From assembly GCA_947650285.1 (NCBI GenBank), contig CANTFL010000397.1, positions 1 to 64,000 on the forward strand: 64,000 nucleotides of DNA, in the 5' to 3' direction. A model generated the notes under the pieces. The model saw only the letters and a list, made by a program, of their open reading frames with translations, ran no database searches and was not told the DNA's origin. Positions 1 through 9,642 of the stretch are shown here, in pieces. Source of the stretch: Hyaloperonospora brassicae. Taxonomy: Eukaryota; Oomycota; Peronosporomycetes; Peronosporales; Peronosporaceae. Numbering within the stretch: the first letter of the stretch is position 1; every line of letters begins with the position of its first letter. Made by a program: the position numbers and the translations under genes.

Positions 1-1901
1 GCGCCGATCGTCGAGCCCCAACGATACCCCGCCGATCTCCCATGACACCCCGCCGACTCCGTCAGCGCCTATAATACCGTTTCACGAAGATTGCACTGCA
101 ACAAGGACCGATTGTCAGCGCATCTGGTTCCTTTCAAGCTCTATCTGCCAAAAGTGCACTAAGTGTCGACCGAAACGCGGCAATGTCCTGAGGCAAACCT
201 ACTTCTCCAATATCGCGCGTCTATGGATACAGGAACTGGCATAGGTCGGCTGAAGGCTGTCGCATTTTTCGAACACCGAACAGCAGTAAATGCTCTACGT
301 GGACCTCGTGCTCGCGCATGTGTACAAGTGTTGCTTCCTCCAGCCACAGTGGGGCGCCCTGCATACACGTCTGTCCACCACGACAAAGTTGTAGTCGCGT
401 CGATAATCGCTACGACTCCTGCAACGCATCACCTCATCCGACATGGCACTTATCTCATCTCACACGGCTAAGCGCACCCGTCCGTTGATTTCATTCATAG
501 CGAAGAACGTTAGTAAGACCACGTGTTCTATGCGCTTTCAACGTTGCGAAGGTGCGCGATCAGTAGATGATAACAATGTCCAGTAGCAGTGATCAGCCAC
601 GACGGAAGCGGCCCATGATCGCAGCAGATCTCCACTTTCTGGAGAATTGCCTCCGTCGTAACTTTGATACGCAAACACTCTAGACGCCGAGGAGGTGTCG
701 GCAAAGATGACCGAGACAGCTCGCTATAGTTGCGACAACTGCAAGGGTATATAGAGGAGGTATGCTTGTGGCAAGCGGAATGCCATCGCGCGAAACGGCT
801 TGTTCGCACTTTTGTGCGAGCTCTATTGACAGACAAAGCTGCCAAGGAAGGCATACCAGTGCCTGCGCCGACGATGACGTCCGTAATGCAGTCAAGTAGT
901 GCAGATGCTGACGACGGCTCTTTGCTTTGCGAGTGGTGTGAGGCGGTGGGAATGACAACAAAGCCCGACAAGCGACCTGCTATATTGCCTCGTAGCTTAA
1001 ACGCAGCAATGCCGAGCAGCACTTCGTGGCTTCTACTCGTTGTCAATCTTGAGTTGTAGACTTTAGATAAGCTAAGATGCCTAGAGAAAGGACTCTGCTA
1101 TCAAGTCAGCTCAGCTGCTGTTGCTAATCTTGGCTAGCGCGAGGCGACTCGTCTGCTGGATGCAGCGAAATATGATTGGTGATTGCTGGTCGTCCATTTG
1201 TCAACCGCTGCTGTTGGCGACCGTCGTCGATGTCGTCGCGTAAGATACGGTCCCATTTCTCCTCGGCTAATGTGACAAAAGGCTTCGTTCGATGTCGACA
1301 ATGTGTAACGGGCTACCCCGTTACATTCTGCACCTTAACAAAAAGTCTGATTCACTGGAGTTAATGCGGGAAAGTGATCCTCCTACGTATGGAAGATCTG
1401 ACATCTCATGCGGGTACTGGCAGACTCAAAGACCATCGTAATACCTCGAAAAGCAGTCGGTTGTTGTCCGCTAGCATGCATTCATTTAGCGGAAGTTCCA
1501 TTAGTATGCCCTAGCTCCACCGGACACTTTCCCTCCCCAGCACGCGACACTAAGGTCACAAGCGTGTATGCAGATTCGCGTACGAGTTTCTTCAAGCGGA
1601 ACAAGACCAGCTACATAAACTAAGCCACCAGATTCTAGTTCGGATGGTGTGCTTGCAGACCAGCAGTACTGATGAGCATTGTTAAGGAAACTATAGAGGC
1701 CTGTTTGCTCAGTGCAAGGTCAATAAGGGCTATCGAGGAGTTCGCTATCGACATAAAGAAGGTCACATACGGCTTGCTCGCGGCGGCCATTGTAAATGGT
1801 GACACATGAAGTCTACTCCAACACATTAAGGGATCAACATTTGGGAAAGATCGACCGCTCCAAAGATTAATTTACACGCGCCCTCTCCGCATAATGCAGC
1901 A
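1..1901. other. Gene-poor flank, nothing recognised
   Basis: I recognise no gene here. The longest plausible frame runs at 730-1059 on the plus strand (109 codons). A 172-codon frame overlaps it on the minus strand at 528-1046. Neither resembles a family I know, and neither has a convincing start context or splice partners. A 22-bp sequence at 1304-1325 is the exact reverse complement of the tip of the LTR that starts at 1902. No LTR body could be matched on either side of it. Confidence 0.5.
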
Positions 1902-2342
1902 TGTAACGGGGTAGCCCGTTACATGAAAGTGTCATTAAAACAATTTGACAGTAAAGAATATTTCGTTGAATATTCTTTTAACAATATTACAAGGGTGATG
2001 ATATTGTTGGGATGACCGAAGGGTCTTCTCATTGGTTGATATCGTGATGATATCAACCCACCAATCGCTGCTAGACGCGCGCAATGGGTGGTGAGTAGAT
2101 GTCATCATACATTTAGTTATATTAGTATAATTAAGTCAGGACAACAGAGATTCAAGGATTTATAGGACTTAATTATATTTGTAAAATATTACTTTTACCA
2201 AGAGACTAGTCTGACTACTTAGTCTCCTTTCCTTCCTATGTGTTTCCTTAAAACACCTAGCAGGGCACTGACTATCACTACAGTCAGTATAAGTATACTC
2301 GGTACTGGTCAACCAGTACGTAGTCAACAGTGCCTCGTTACA
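1902..2342 (+). repeat. 5' LTR of gypsy element 1
   Basis: A 441-bp direct repeat of 9204-9642. It begins TGTAACGGG and ends CGTTACA, so the ends are TG...CA. The first 22 bp form a near-perfect palindrome that could fold as a hairpin at the LTR tip. Shared internal blocks include the segment around 2060-2095 that is almost identical in the 3' LTR and in both LTRs of element 2. Confidence 0.92.
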
Positions 2343-2362
2343 CCTGGTTGCACTTTGTAGTC
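2343..2362 (+). other. Putative primer-binding site
   Basis: Immediately after the LTR end comes CCTGGTTGCACTTTGTAG. A TGG start two bases from the LTR is typical of a tRNA 3'-end-complementary primer site. Element 2 has TGGTAGCACTTTGTGG at the matching place (reverse strand, near 53805-53824). I do not assign the primer tRNA. Confidence 0.5.
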
Positions 2363-2389
2363 CGTCCAAGGACCACACTCGCATCGCCC

Positions 2390-3530
2390 AACATGAACAT
2401 GTTGGAAGATGTAGACGGCGACAGCTTTCACGGAACCCGTGAAAGCTACTCCCATTTGAGCGACATCGAATGGAGTGCGATCGAACGAATGAGTTCGACC
2501 ATTGGCGAGGAAGCTATATGAGCCATGCTATCCACAAGCGATAGAGACCAGCAACATGTCGTCATTAGCAAGTTCTTGCAACGAGAACTTGATGAGTCGC
2601 GAGCGCAGGTGACCTTGTTGCAGCAACAATATCACCAGCGGACGGAAGAACTGAGACAGCATCAGTCTCAGTCCGCGCTGTCAACGTGTGAGCGTCGACC
2701 GGGGTCTCTAAATCTAGATATATCCAAGTATCACGGAGTCGAGGAAGCCTCCGTGTTGAGATGGTTCGTCAAAGTCTACCGTGCCATCGAGGTCCGTCGT
2801 ACCGACAACGAGCGAATGCAAGTCGCATTCGCTCAGTCGTACTTGGCAGGAAACGCCAGGAATTGGGCCCTGAATCTCAAGTTACACGATTCGAACGTGT
2901 TCGAGTCGTTTGACGTCATCAAATCCCTGCTCAGCAAAACGAAAAAGCCGCCAAGGGCGGAGTTCAGGACTCTATCTGAACTCCTCGGAATCAAACAGGG
3001 TAAGCGTAAGGTTCACGGTTACGCTCAGCATGTACGCTACGTTGAAAGTTGCATGGTAGTGAACCCTGTGAGTGAATTTGTTTTGATCACAATATTCATT
3101 CAGGGGATGTCCGATGGTCCCGTCAGGGACCACCTGTTCCGCGGAGAGCTAAAGACGCTCTCCGAAGCAATCTTTGCTGCGGAGCAGGAAGAATTAAGTG
3201 TGAGACAGGATCACACTACGCTGACCCCTTTTCGTCCGCAGAGACGATCAGCGGTCAGAGGCCGAGCCAATGGACCTCTGGAATGTCGAGGGCGAGAAAC
3301 CTCGCGCTGTGAACGACAAGCGAATGTTGAGATGCCATCGCTGTTACAAGTTGGGACACTATACATACGAATGCAGTGTCCCCCGCTCAGTACTCGTGGT
3401 GCTGAGCGCAGTAATCGTCCAACAGTAAGAAGAACTGGAGGGCGAGGGTCCGATGCTGTTGCAAAGCCGCAACAGCGAGGTGGACCATCAAAAAATGGTC
3501 GGGGCAGTAGGGGCGGAGCGCCCTACTGAT
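2390..3530 (+). pseudogene. gag: gag of element 1 (capsid-like region and CCHC knuckle), frame broken
   Basis: A short N-terminal frame (2390-2521) ends at a TGA. The next frame (2525-3529, 334 codons) carries a coiled-coil stretch and a gag capsid-like domain with aromatic-rich helices, such as LRWFVKVYRAIE near residue 79. The nucleocapsid zinc knuckle CHRCYKLGHYTYEC (C-x2-C-x4-H-x4-C) is read in another frame at about 3334-3375, so a frameshift near 3265 separates capsid and knuckle. The N-terminal piece is conserved in element 2 (53566-53835, minus). It resembles gypsy gag (retrotrans_gag) by layout. It would form the virus-like particle and bind element RNA. It is non-functional in this copy. 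Confidence 0.82.
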
Positions 3531-3559
3531 CCGACAACATCAAGATAGTTTGCAGTCTC

Positions 3560-3930
3560 TTGACGAAGGTCGCTCCCGACGACCAATCACTGAGTGTCTC
3601 TGCACTCAGTGATAAAGTGTCCCTCATCACTTTGATGTTACAGGTGACAAAGGACTTGTCACTTTGCGCCCTAGTTGACTGTGGGGCGTCGAACAACTTT
3701 GTTCGTCGCCAGTCGCTAGAGGCTGGAAGTATCAACTTCGTGGAGCGGGAGATCCCTCCAACGAGAATGGCGGTGCGCCTAGCGACAGGCGCATCGATCA
3801 CTGTGAAGAAACGCGTAGTCGGAATCCACCACACGTTAAAAGATGAATAGTACGATGATGATTTCATCGTGCTTTACCTAGATGACAAGTTCGACGTCAT
3901 CTTAGGGTTACCTTGGCTCAGGAGATACTA
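3560..3930 (+). pseudogene. Retropepsin-like aspartic protease region of element 1
   Basis: The active-site motif reads LVDCGASNNFV, where Ser or Thr is more usual after the catalytic Asp. It is followed by a flap-like region and then the second conserved strand DVILGLPWL after an in-frame TAG at about 3848. This is the usual arrangement of gypsy proteases, which cut the Gag-Pol polyprotein. The DCGAS variant is also present in element 2, so it is not a mutation of this copy. The stop between the two halves makes the domain non-functional here. Confidence 0.8.
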
Positions 3931-4541
3931 GCCAAGGGTGAGCTGGCAGCATCGATCAGTTACGATACCTGTCACTTGCTCATCACATGACGATCTGAAG
4001 AATACCTTGGAATGTCCAAATTCATGTGGGTGTACTGCGAGTGAGTGCTATGACCTCAATTGCGGTACGGTCGTTAGTACGACTGTCTAATAACACAGTG
4101 TAGATGATCACTACATTACGGAGAAAGCTCTCCAGCATCATGTGGATGTGACTTCCCAGGAGGTGATCGAGACAGTGAATGTCTTATTCTGACGCATTAA
4201 GCGTAGGCGCTTACGTGCTTGATCTGGTTGTACCTCTGAAACTAACTTCGGAGATAACCCAATTGCCAACATTACAACCGAAACGGTTCTTGCGTGATAT
4301 GCGTAGTGGCTGAGTCAAGCAGATCTGTGTACTCGTCGCGGAGGACGAGTACGTTACCGATATTCGATAGGCAACGGTGTTTACTGAGACCGAGAGGGTT
4401 CTCAGCAGTTCATCGATGGACGAAAGCGTCATCGATGAGGAGAATCGGATTGAGCGATACACGTCTCAATCCTGGAAGTCACTTCAGGCAAATCCTTTGT
4501 ATAAGGATTTGATATAATACAAGGGTGTATTCCCTGAATCC

Positions 4542-5400
4542 GTGCCATGCGAGTTGCCTAAGGACAAAGGCACTCGACACGAGATCGAGCTCGAACCGGG
4601 ATCGAAGTACTGTGTCATGAAGCAGTGGCCACTGCCTCGTGAACAAGTGATAGCGATCGACAAGTTCTTCGCCGATCGCTTAGCAGCGGGCCATGTGAGG
4701 GAATCAACATCCCCTCACAGCTCTCCGACCTTCTGTGTGCGAAAGGCCACAGGAGGGTGGCGGATAGTGCACGCATTCAACAAGTTGGATGCTGCAACGG
4801 TACCGGCTCAGACGCCGATACCGAGGAAGGACGTGATCATAGATGGTATGTCAAAGAGTACCATCTTTTCGTCCATGGATCTGATGGATGGAATATATCA
4901 GATCCTCAGGCGTGAACGGGTCATCCCGTGTACGGAAGTGATAACCCTCAGCGGTATGCTGTGGGAGTGACTAGTATGCCACACGAGCTGAGTAACGCCC
5001 CTGAAACATTCAACAGATGTGTCACAAATCTGTAAAGACCGGTGCGAGATTTCGAACCGAGTTACTTCGACGATGTGTTCGTCCATAGCCGGGCTATGGA
5101 CGGGAAGACGGACGTTGAAGTTAACAGAACTCACGTTGGTCAGGTAATTCAACTTATGCGCAAGAATAAGTTGTATGCCAACCTCAAGAAATGTATATTT
5201 GCGGATAGCGAAATACCACTTCTTGAGTGCATCGTGGGTAAACACGGCGTATGCCCTGATCCTGAAAAGATCAATTCGATCACCGACTGGCCAGTTCCAG
5301 TCGATGTCATGGGACTGCGGAAGTTCCTTAGGGTAGCGGCGGACTTGCACAAGTACTCGCGCAACTACGTCGAAATGACTGTGCATCTTTCTTGTTTAAT
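4542..5400 (+). pseudogene. pol: Reverse transcriptase domain of element 1
   Basis: The frame at 4542-4970 carries the RT fingers region, including the block GGWRIVHAFNKLDAATVP and SSMDLMDGIYQI with the first catalytic Asp. A frameshift follows near 4965. The palm resumes at 5042-5470 with the catalytic motif YFDDVFV at about 5062-5082, then the conserved thumb blocks (NKLYANLKKC, ITDWPVPVDV). Gypsy-type RT is recognised by the Y/F-x-DD-x box and this block order. It would copy element RNA into cDNA. Frameshifts at both ends disable this copy. Confidence 0.9.
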
Positions 5401-5922
5401 GAAGGAAATTGTGAAGTGTCATGGAACGCTGACTGTCTGCGTTCCTTTAAAATCATCAAGACAAGATTGATGCAATCGCCGATATTGGCGATTGCAGATC
5501 AGGAAAGACCATTTCACGTGGTCTGTGACGCGAGCGATTTCGCAATCGGCTGTGCGTTAATGCAGTTCGATGCAGATGGCGCGGAGCGCGCCGTCTGCTA
5601 TCAATTGCGTCAGCTGCATCCAGCTAAGCGTAATTACCTAGTGCATGACAAGTAAGACCTTGCCATGAAGTACGATCTGGCTAAGTTCCGCGTCTATCTC
5701 TTGGGAGATAGACCGTTTGTTGTCTACACGGACCATGCGTCATTACGCACGGCCGTAAACAGCCCGCACCTCTCGCAAAGAATGGCGAGGTGGTTGTCTT
5801 TCTTCGCGGAGTACAACTTCTCCGTGGAGTATAATCCAGGACGACTTAACTTCGTTGCTGATGCGCCATCACGTCGGCCCGATTTCGAGCCGACTGCACA
5901 CGCCAACAGTGAGGCGTAGCTC
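5400..5922 (+). pseudogene. pol: RNase H domain of element 1
   Basis: Two frames, 5392-5655 and 5665-5919, hold the Ty3/gypsy RNase H (RT_RNaseH-like) block. DASDFAIGCAL contains the first catalytic Asp, and VVYTDHASLR lies further on. A stop codon at 5653-5655 falls where related elements read Glu-Leu-Leu after Asp-Lys. The C-terminal VADAPSRR box matches the usual VADALSRR of the family. The enzyme degrades the RNA strand of the hybrid; this copy is interrupted. Confidence 0.88.
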
Positions 5923-6081
5923 ACTTTTGCGGCACTGTCAGTCATCGTGTCATCGCCGCCTTTACTCGATGACGTGCGGAAGGCGTACACATGAGATACG
6001 AATCTCCTCCGTTTGATAAGTCATCTTGCGAACCCATCCCGGAAATCCTTGTAGGATTTTTCGGCCCTGTACCGTTCATCG

Positions 6082-6963
6082 TTGGATCGGTATACGACTC
6101 GCAATGGCCTGCTGTACTACACAGCAGTTGCCGAAGATACACCTCGTGTCGTCGTTCCCAATCATTATGACTTGCGTTTACGCATCATGTTCGAATGTCA
6201 CGATGTGCCCTCAGGCGGACATCGTGGCAGAGAAAAGACCTACCTTTCGGTAAGTCGTAACTTTTACTGGCCCCTCCAGTATCAGTTCGTGCGTAAGTAC
6301 ATTCGTTCTTGCAAAGTCTGTCAACGGGTGAAGACTAGCCCTTCTTCCCGTGCGCCACTACAACCTCTGCCGTTCCCGGCAGAGTGTTGGGAGTCCGTTT
6401 CCATGGACTGTTTCTTCGGGTTCCCCGAAGACTCTCACAAGAATAATGGTATTATTGTGTTTGTGGATCGTTTTAGCAAGATGGTGCATCTTGCTGCAGT
6501 CTCTGAATCGATCACTGCACACGACTGTGCGCGTGACTTCATCTACACAGTGTTTCGACTCCACGGATTATTCCGTGAACTCGTGTCCGACCGTGACCCT
6601 CGGTTCACGGCGGAGTTTTGGCAATCCGTGTTCCGTACTCTCGGAACACGATTGAAGATGTCCACTTCTGACCATCCAGAAACAGATGGTCAGACGGAAC
6701 GTGCGAACCGTGTCCTCGAAGAGATTCTTCGAGGATATGTCCACTCGTTTCCGAGTTGGAGCGAATTCCTACCCATGGTGGAATTTGCCATCAATAATTC
6801 GGTGCATGCTTCAACACAGCACACACCGTTTTACGTGAATGGCCTACGCCATCCACGAGTGCCCACCCTTATAGAGTGTGGCTCTTGGATAAGGGGGAGG
6901 GACTCGCTCGAGCAAAACCCGTTTTGGCTCTTGCTCATCACGTATCATCGTACATGCCGATAA
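6082..6963 (+). pseudogene. pol: Integrase (HHCC and DDE core) of element 1
   Basis: A 293-codon frame starts with the zinc-binding HHCC domain; the histidines are in ECHDVPSGGHRG and the cysteines in SCKVCQRVK. It continues with the DD(35)E core: Asp in SMDCFFGFPE, Asp in LVSDRDPRFT, and Glu in ERANRVLEEILRGY. This is the best preserved part of the element. The frame ends out of register near 6870-6963, after which the integrase tail continues in the frame starting at 7097. It would insert the cDNA into the chromosome. Confidence 0.92.
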
Positions 6964-7096
6964 GTTTGATGCCATTGTCGATAGTGTCGACATCGACGAA
7001 GTCGACCTCAGCAGTAGCGATTACGCTGCTGCTACATCATACAGTGATGAACACGCTGGGATATTCAGCATCGTCAATCATTTTTCTAGCGAGGAA

Positions 7097-8083
7097 GTGG
7101 ACAACCTCGCTGAAGAAGAGAAGAATCTCTTAGCAGTGCGCACGAAGCGCACTGAAAGACAAAACAATGAGTCGGCAGAGAACTTCCTGCTGACTCGAGA
7201 GGCGGTAGTCCGTTTTGTTCAGGACTCCATCGCAAATGCGGTGGACCGCCAGAAACGCAACGCAGACAAGAATGGAAGAGCAAATGTTCTTTCATTTAAG
7301 GGTAACGACCAAGTGCTACTGTCTACGGTAAACTTACCTGGACATGCAGTCACTAATGTCGGCAAGAGTAAACTACTGCCGAAATACATTGGGCCATTTC
7401 GTGTATTGCACCGCAAGGGCACTGCATACACATTTGAGTTGCCTCGCAGGATGTGCACGCATCCTACGTTTTATGTTGGTCGTCTCCGCCCGTACTATCA
7501 GTACGAGGTCTCTTGCGAGAACGGAGACAGCCGGCACGCTCAAGAATCCCCAACTGATTCTTTTGATCACGGACCAAACACTCAAGTTGGTCCTTCAGCG
7601 ACGCGGTCTCGCGACGAGCCGCCTCTAGCTCGTCGCGCAAACGATGCTTCTCGCGTTCGCTCTCGAGTTGATAAAACGCGAAATCCGATTGGTCCTTCTC
7701 CCGATCGGTACGAAGACGTCGCACGGTCGTCGTCAAGTCGTGCCGACGACTGTACTCGTGCTCCATGCCCTTTCTCAACTAGATCAGGACGATTTCATAG
7801 CGGGCGCAAATCTCCTGCAGTCGCGGCGGCTGATCTGGACCTTGTCTTTCCGCCTCCACCAGAACCGCTGGTGAATTTTCACCGCAGTCGGCGCTTTCAC
7901 GTGGGGCGTATTTTGAGCCACCTATTGAAGAATGGGAAGCGGACAAGTTACCTTGTCCGCTGGCGTGAGTATCTACCATCGTATGAACGCTGGGAACCTC
8001 GATCCCAGCTGATGGCTGATGTTGAGGGTCTCGTCCGCCAGTATGACGAAACTCATCCGAATGGTCTGAAGGCCCATCAGTAA
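7097..8083 (+). pseudogene. pol: Integrase C-terminus with GPY/F module and chromodomain, element 1
   Basis: A 328-codon open frame. Around residues 80-130 lies the integrase tail module with YIGPFRVL (GPY/F type), then HPTFYVGRLRPYYQY. A low-complexity Ser/Arg/Pro linker follows (residues about 140-260). Residues about 270-325 form a chromodomain, with RFHVGRILSHLLKNG, YLVRWREYLPSYERWEP and a final acidic helix. Chromodomains on gypsy integrases steer insertion to marked chromatin. The linker lies exactly opposite an antisense coiled-coil ORF (7464-7850). Confidence 0.9.
7464..7862 (-). pseudogene. Antisense coiled-coil ORF opposite the integrase-chromodomain linker (element 1)
   Basis: On the minus strand, a frame from about 7862 down to 7464 (one TAG at 7779-7781) encodes a charged coiled coil. 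It includes LESEREKHRLRDELEAARRE and ends with the basic, nuclear-signal-like GCLRSRKRPRTD before the stop. Element 2 holds the same protein on its antisense strand at about 46800-47190, including RLRRHDK, LRDEL, HKNQL and the tail GCLRSRKRPRTD. It is a possible 3' exon of the antisense gene at 8305-9072. It fits no family I can name. It could be an accident of a constrained sense linker, but the sense linker is low-complexity, so that explanation is weak. Confidence 0.5.
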
Positions 8084-8304
8084 ACACGCGCTTTGGAGCT
8101 TATAGACGGATTGCAAGTTTGCAATCGCGTCCCGCATCCCAGTTGAGATGTGTGCCCTTCCCCAGGGAGAACTTAGGTAAAAGAATCCCCTCTTAGCGCG
8201 CTGTGAGTTGTCTAAACAACTCGCACAAGGATCTCCCCATGTAAGGCAAGGAATGTCTGCTTACGCGACAAACGATACAACCGGTATCTTGTAGCGGTTT
8301 ACGC

Positions 8305-9072
8305 TTAATTTTCAAACTTGATGCGTACTGCATCAAGTTTCTGGGGTCGTCCTTCACGGCAAAAATTCTTGACGTTTTGGACGAAGGCGTTCCACGCTGC
8401 CAAAAGCAAGTTCATGTCACGCTTTTGGCTGCCATTGTACCATCGATGCTTGAAGAAATCATCTAGATAAAAGTCTTCTTCAGCGCGAAAGTTCTTCGCG
8501 CTGGAACTCAAGCCATGAAGCTTAGTTGCATCGAATAAAGGTATTCGATGGTGTTAACTTGACTCGTGAGACAAGCTATTGATGACCTGTTCAGGCAAAC
8601 GCCACGGCTTCAGCTCATCACGCTTCGAAGTGGTACCTTTGCCAGTACCACGGCTCCCAGATTGACGACGGCTCGCACCATCTTCATCGCGCTCGTGCGA
8701 AGGCGCACGAGTTGATCGCGGTGACGAATAATCATACTCATCACCGTATACACCATCACTGCCAAAAAGAATGTGACGTATGTTGCGAGTCCGTTTGTTC
8801 GGCAGGTCTTTTGATGAGGGAGGTACCGCAGGTGACCGGGATGCCTCTGGAACGTTGCGCGAGTCAGACACATCTGACTCTCCATAGTAGCTGACCCCTA
8901 TCTCGAGGTCACTGTGTGCATGAGGTGCGATACCACGTGCTCCCGCAGCAACACTTGCTGCAGGCAGAAAATGAGCAGCAGAAGACGAGTCGTCTTCCGC
9001 AGAGGCGGGCGCAGTAGCAGAGGCGGGCGCAGTAGCAGACTGTGTCTTCTTTGATTCACTCGGCATAGACAT
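8305..9072 (-). pseudogene. Conserved antisense gene between pol and the 3' LTR (element 1), one internal stop
   Basis: On the minus strand, the frame starting at 9072 (MSMPSESKK) reads an Ala/Ser/Thr-rich N-terminus, then AEDDSSSAA, ARGIAPHAH and YYGESDVSDS. Next come an Arg-rich segment and KPWRLPEQVINSLSHE, then a TAA at 8554-8556. The same frame then continues through SSSAKNFRAEEDFYLDDFF and KHRWYNGSQKRDMN to 8305. Element 2 has a sense codon in place of the TAA and conserves the whole series on its antisense strand (45930-46540). The sense strand has no ORF here, so the conservation belongs to the antisense frame. Its promoter would lie in the 3' LTR. The function is unknown. It recalls antisense ORFs reported in some plant gypsy (Tat/Ogre) elements by position only. 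Confidence 0.65.
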
Positions 9073-9190
9073 GTTAGCTATGCGAGGCAAAGTCAAATTC
9101 AATTGGATCTGATTAAACAAGTGGTCCCCTTCCCTTTGGCATCCAACGGGTGGCCACAAAGTTTGGATAGTCACATGGTGACTATCAGTT

Positions 9191-9203
9191 AAGGCGGGGG
9201 TGA
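9191..9203 (+). other. Putative polypurine tract
   Basis: The purine run AAGGCGGGGGTGA (one pyrimidine) directly precedes the 3' LTR. Plus-strand synthesis in LTR elements starts from such a tract. Confidence 0.4.
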
Positions 9204-9642
9204 CGTAACGGGGTAGCCCGTTACATGATAATGTCATTAAGGATAAAATGACAATAAAGAATATTGCGTTGAATATTCTTTCAACGATATCACAAGGGTG
9301 ATGAGATTGTTGGGATGGCCGAAGAGTCTTCTCATTGCTTGATTTCGTGATGATATCAACTTACCAATCGCTGCTAGACGCGCGCAATGGGTGGTAAGTA
9401 GACGTCACCATACATTTAGTTACATCAGTATAATTAAGTCATGACGAACAGAGACACAAGAGCGATAGGACTTAATTGTGTTAAATAACAGTTCTACTTA
9501 TACCACGACTAGAGCCTTTGCCTTAGTCTTTACGTTCTTCTGTGTAAGTGTTTACACCTAGCAGGGCACTGACATTCACTGTTGTCAGTGAAAGTGACTC
9601 CGTACTGGTAGTTCAGTACGTAGTCGTCGGTGACCCGTTACA
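9204..9642 (+). repeat. 3' LTR of gypsy element 1
   Basis: A 439-bp direct repeat of 1902-2342, ending CGTTACA. The first base reads C where the 5' LTR has T. Differences from the 5' LTR are scattered and mainly C/T and A/G transitions, showing an old insertion. On the minus strand it would supply the promoter region of the antisense ORF. Confidence 0.92.

Larger units (their letters stand above)
1902..9642 (+). mobile_element. Ty3/gypsy LTR retrotransposon, element 1 (chromodomain type, degraded)
   Basis: Two direct LTRs (1902-2342 and about 9204-9642) flank, in order, a gag region with a CCHC knuckle, an aspartic protease, reverse transcriptase, RNase H, integrase, and a GPY/F plus chromodomain tail. 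The order PR-RT-RH-IN is that of Ty3/gypsy (Metaviridae-type) elements, and a C-terminal chromodomain marks chromoviruses. The reading frame is broken by stops and frameshifts, and the LTRs differ at many sites, mostly transitions, so this copy is old and probably cannot move by itself. No clear target-site duplication was found. A conserved ORF lies antisense at the 3' end and is listed separately. Confidence 0.95.
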
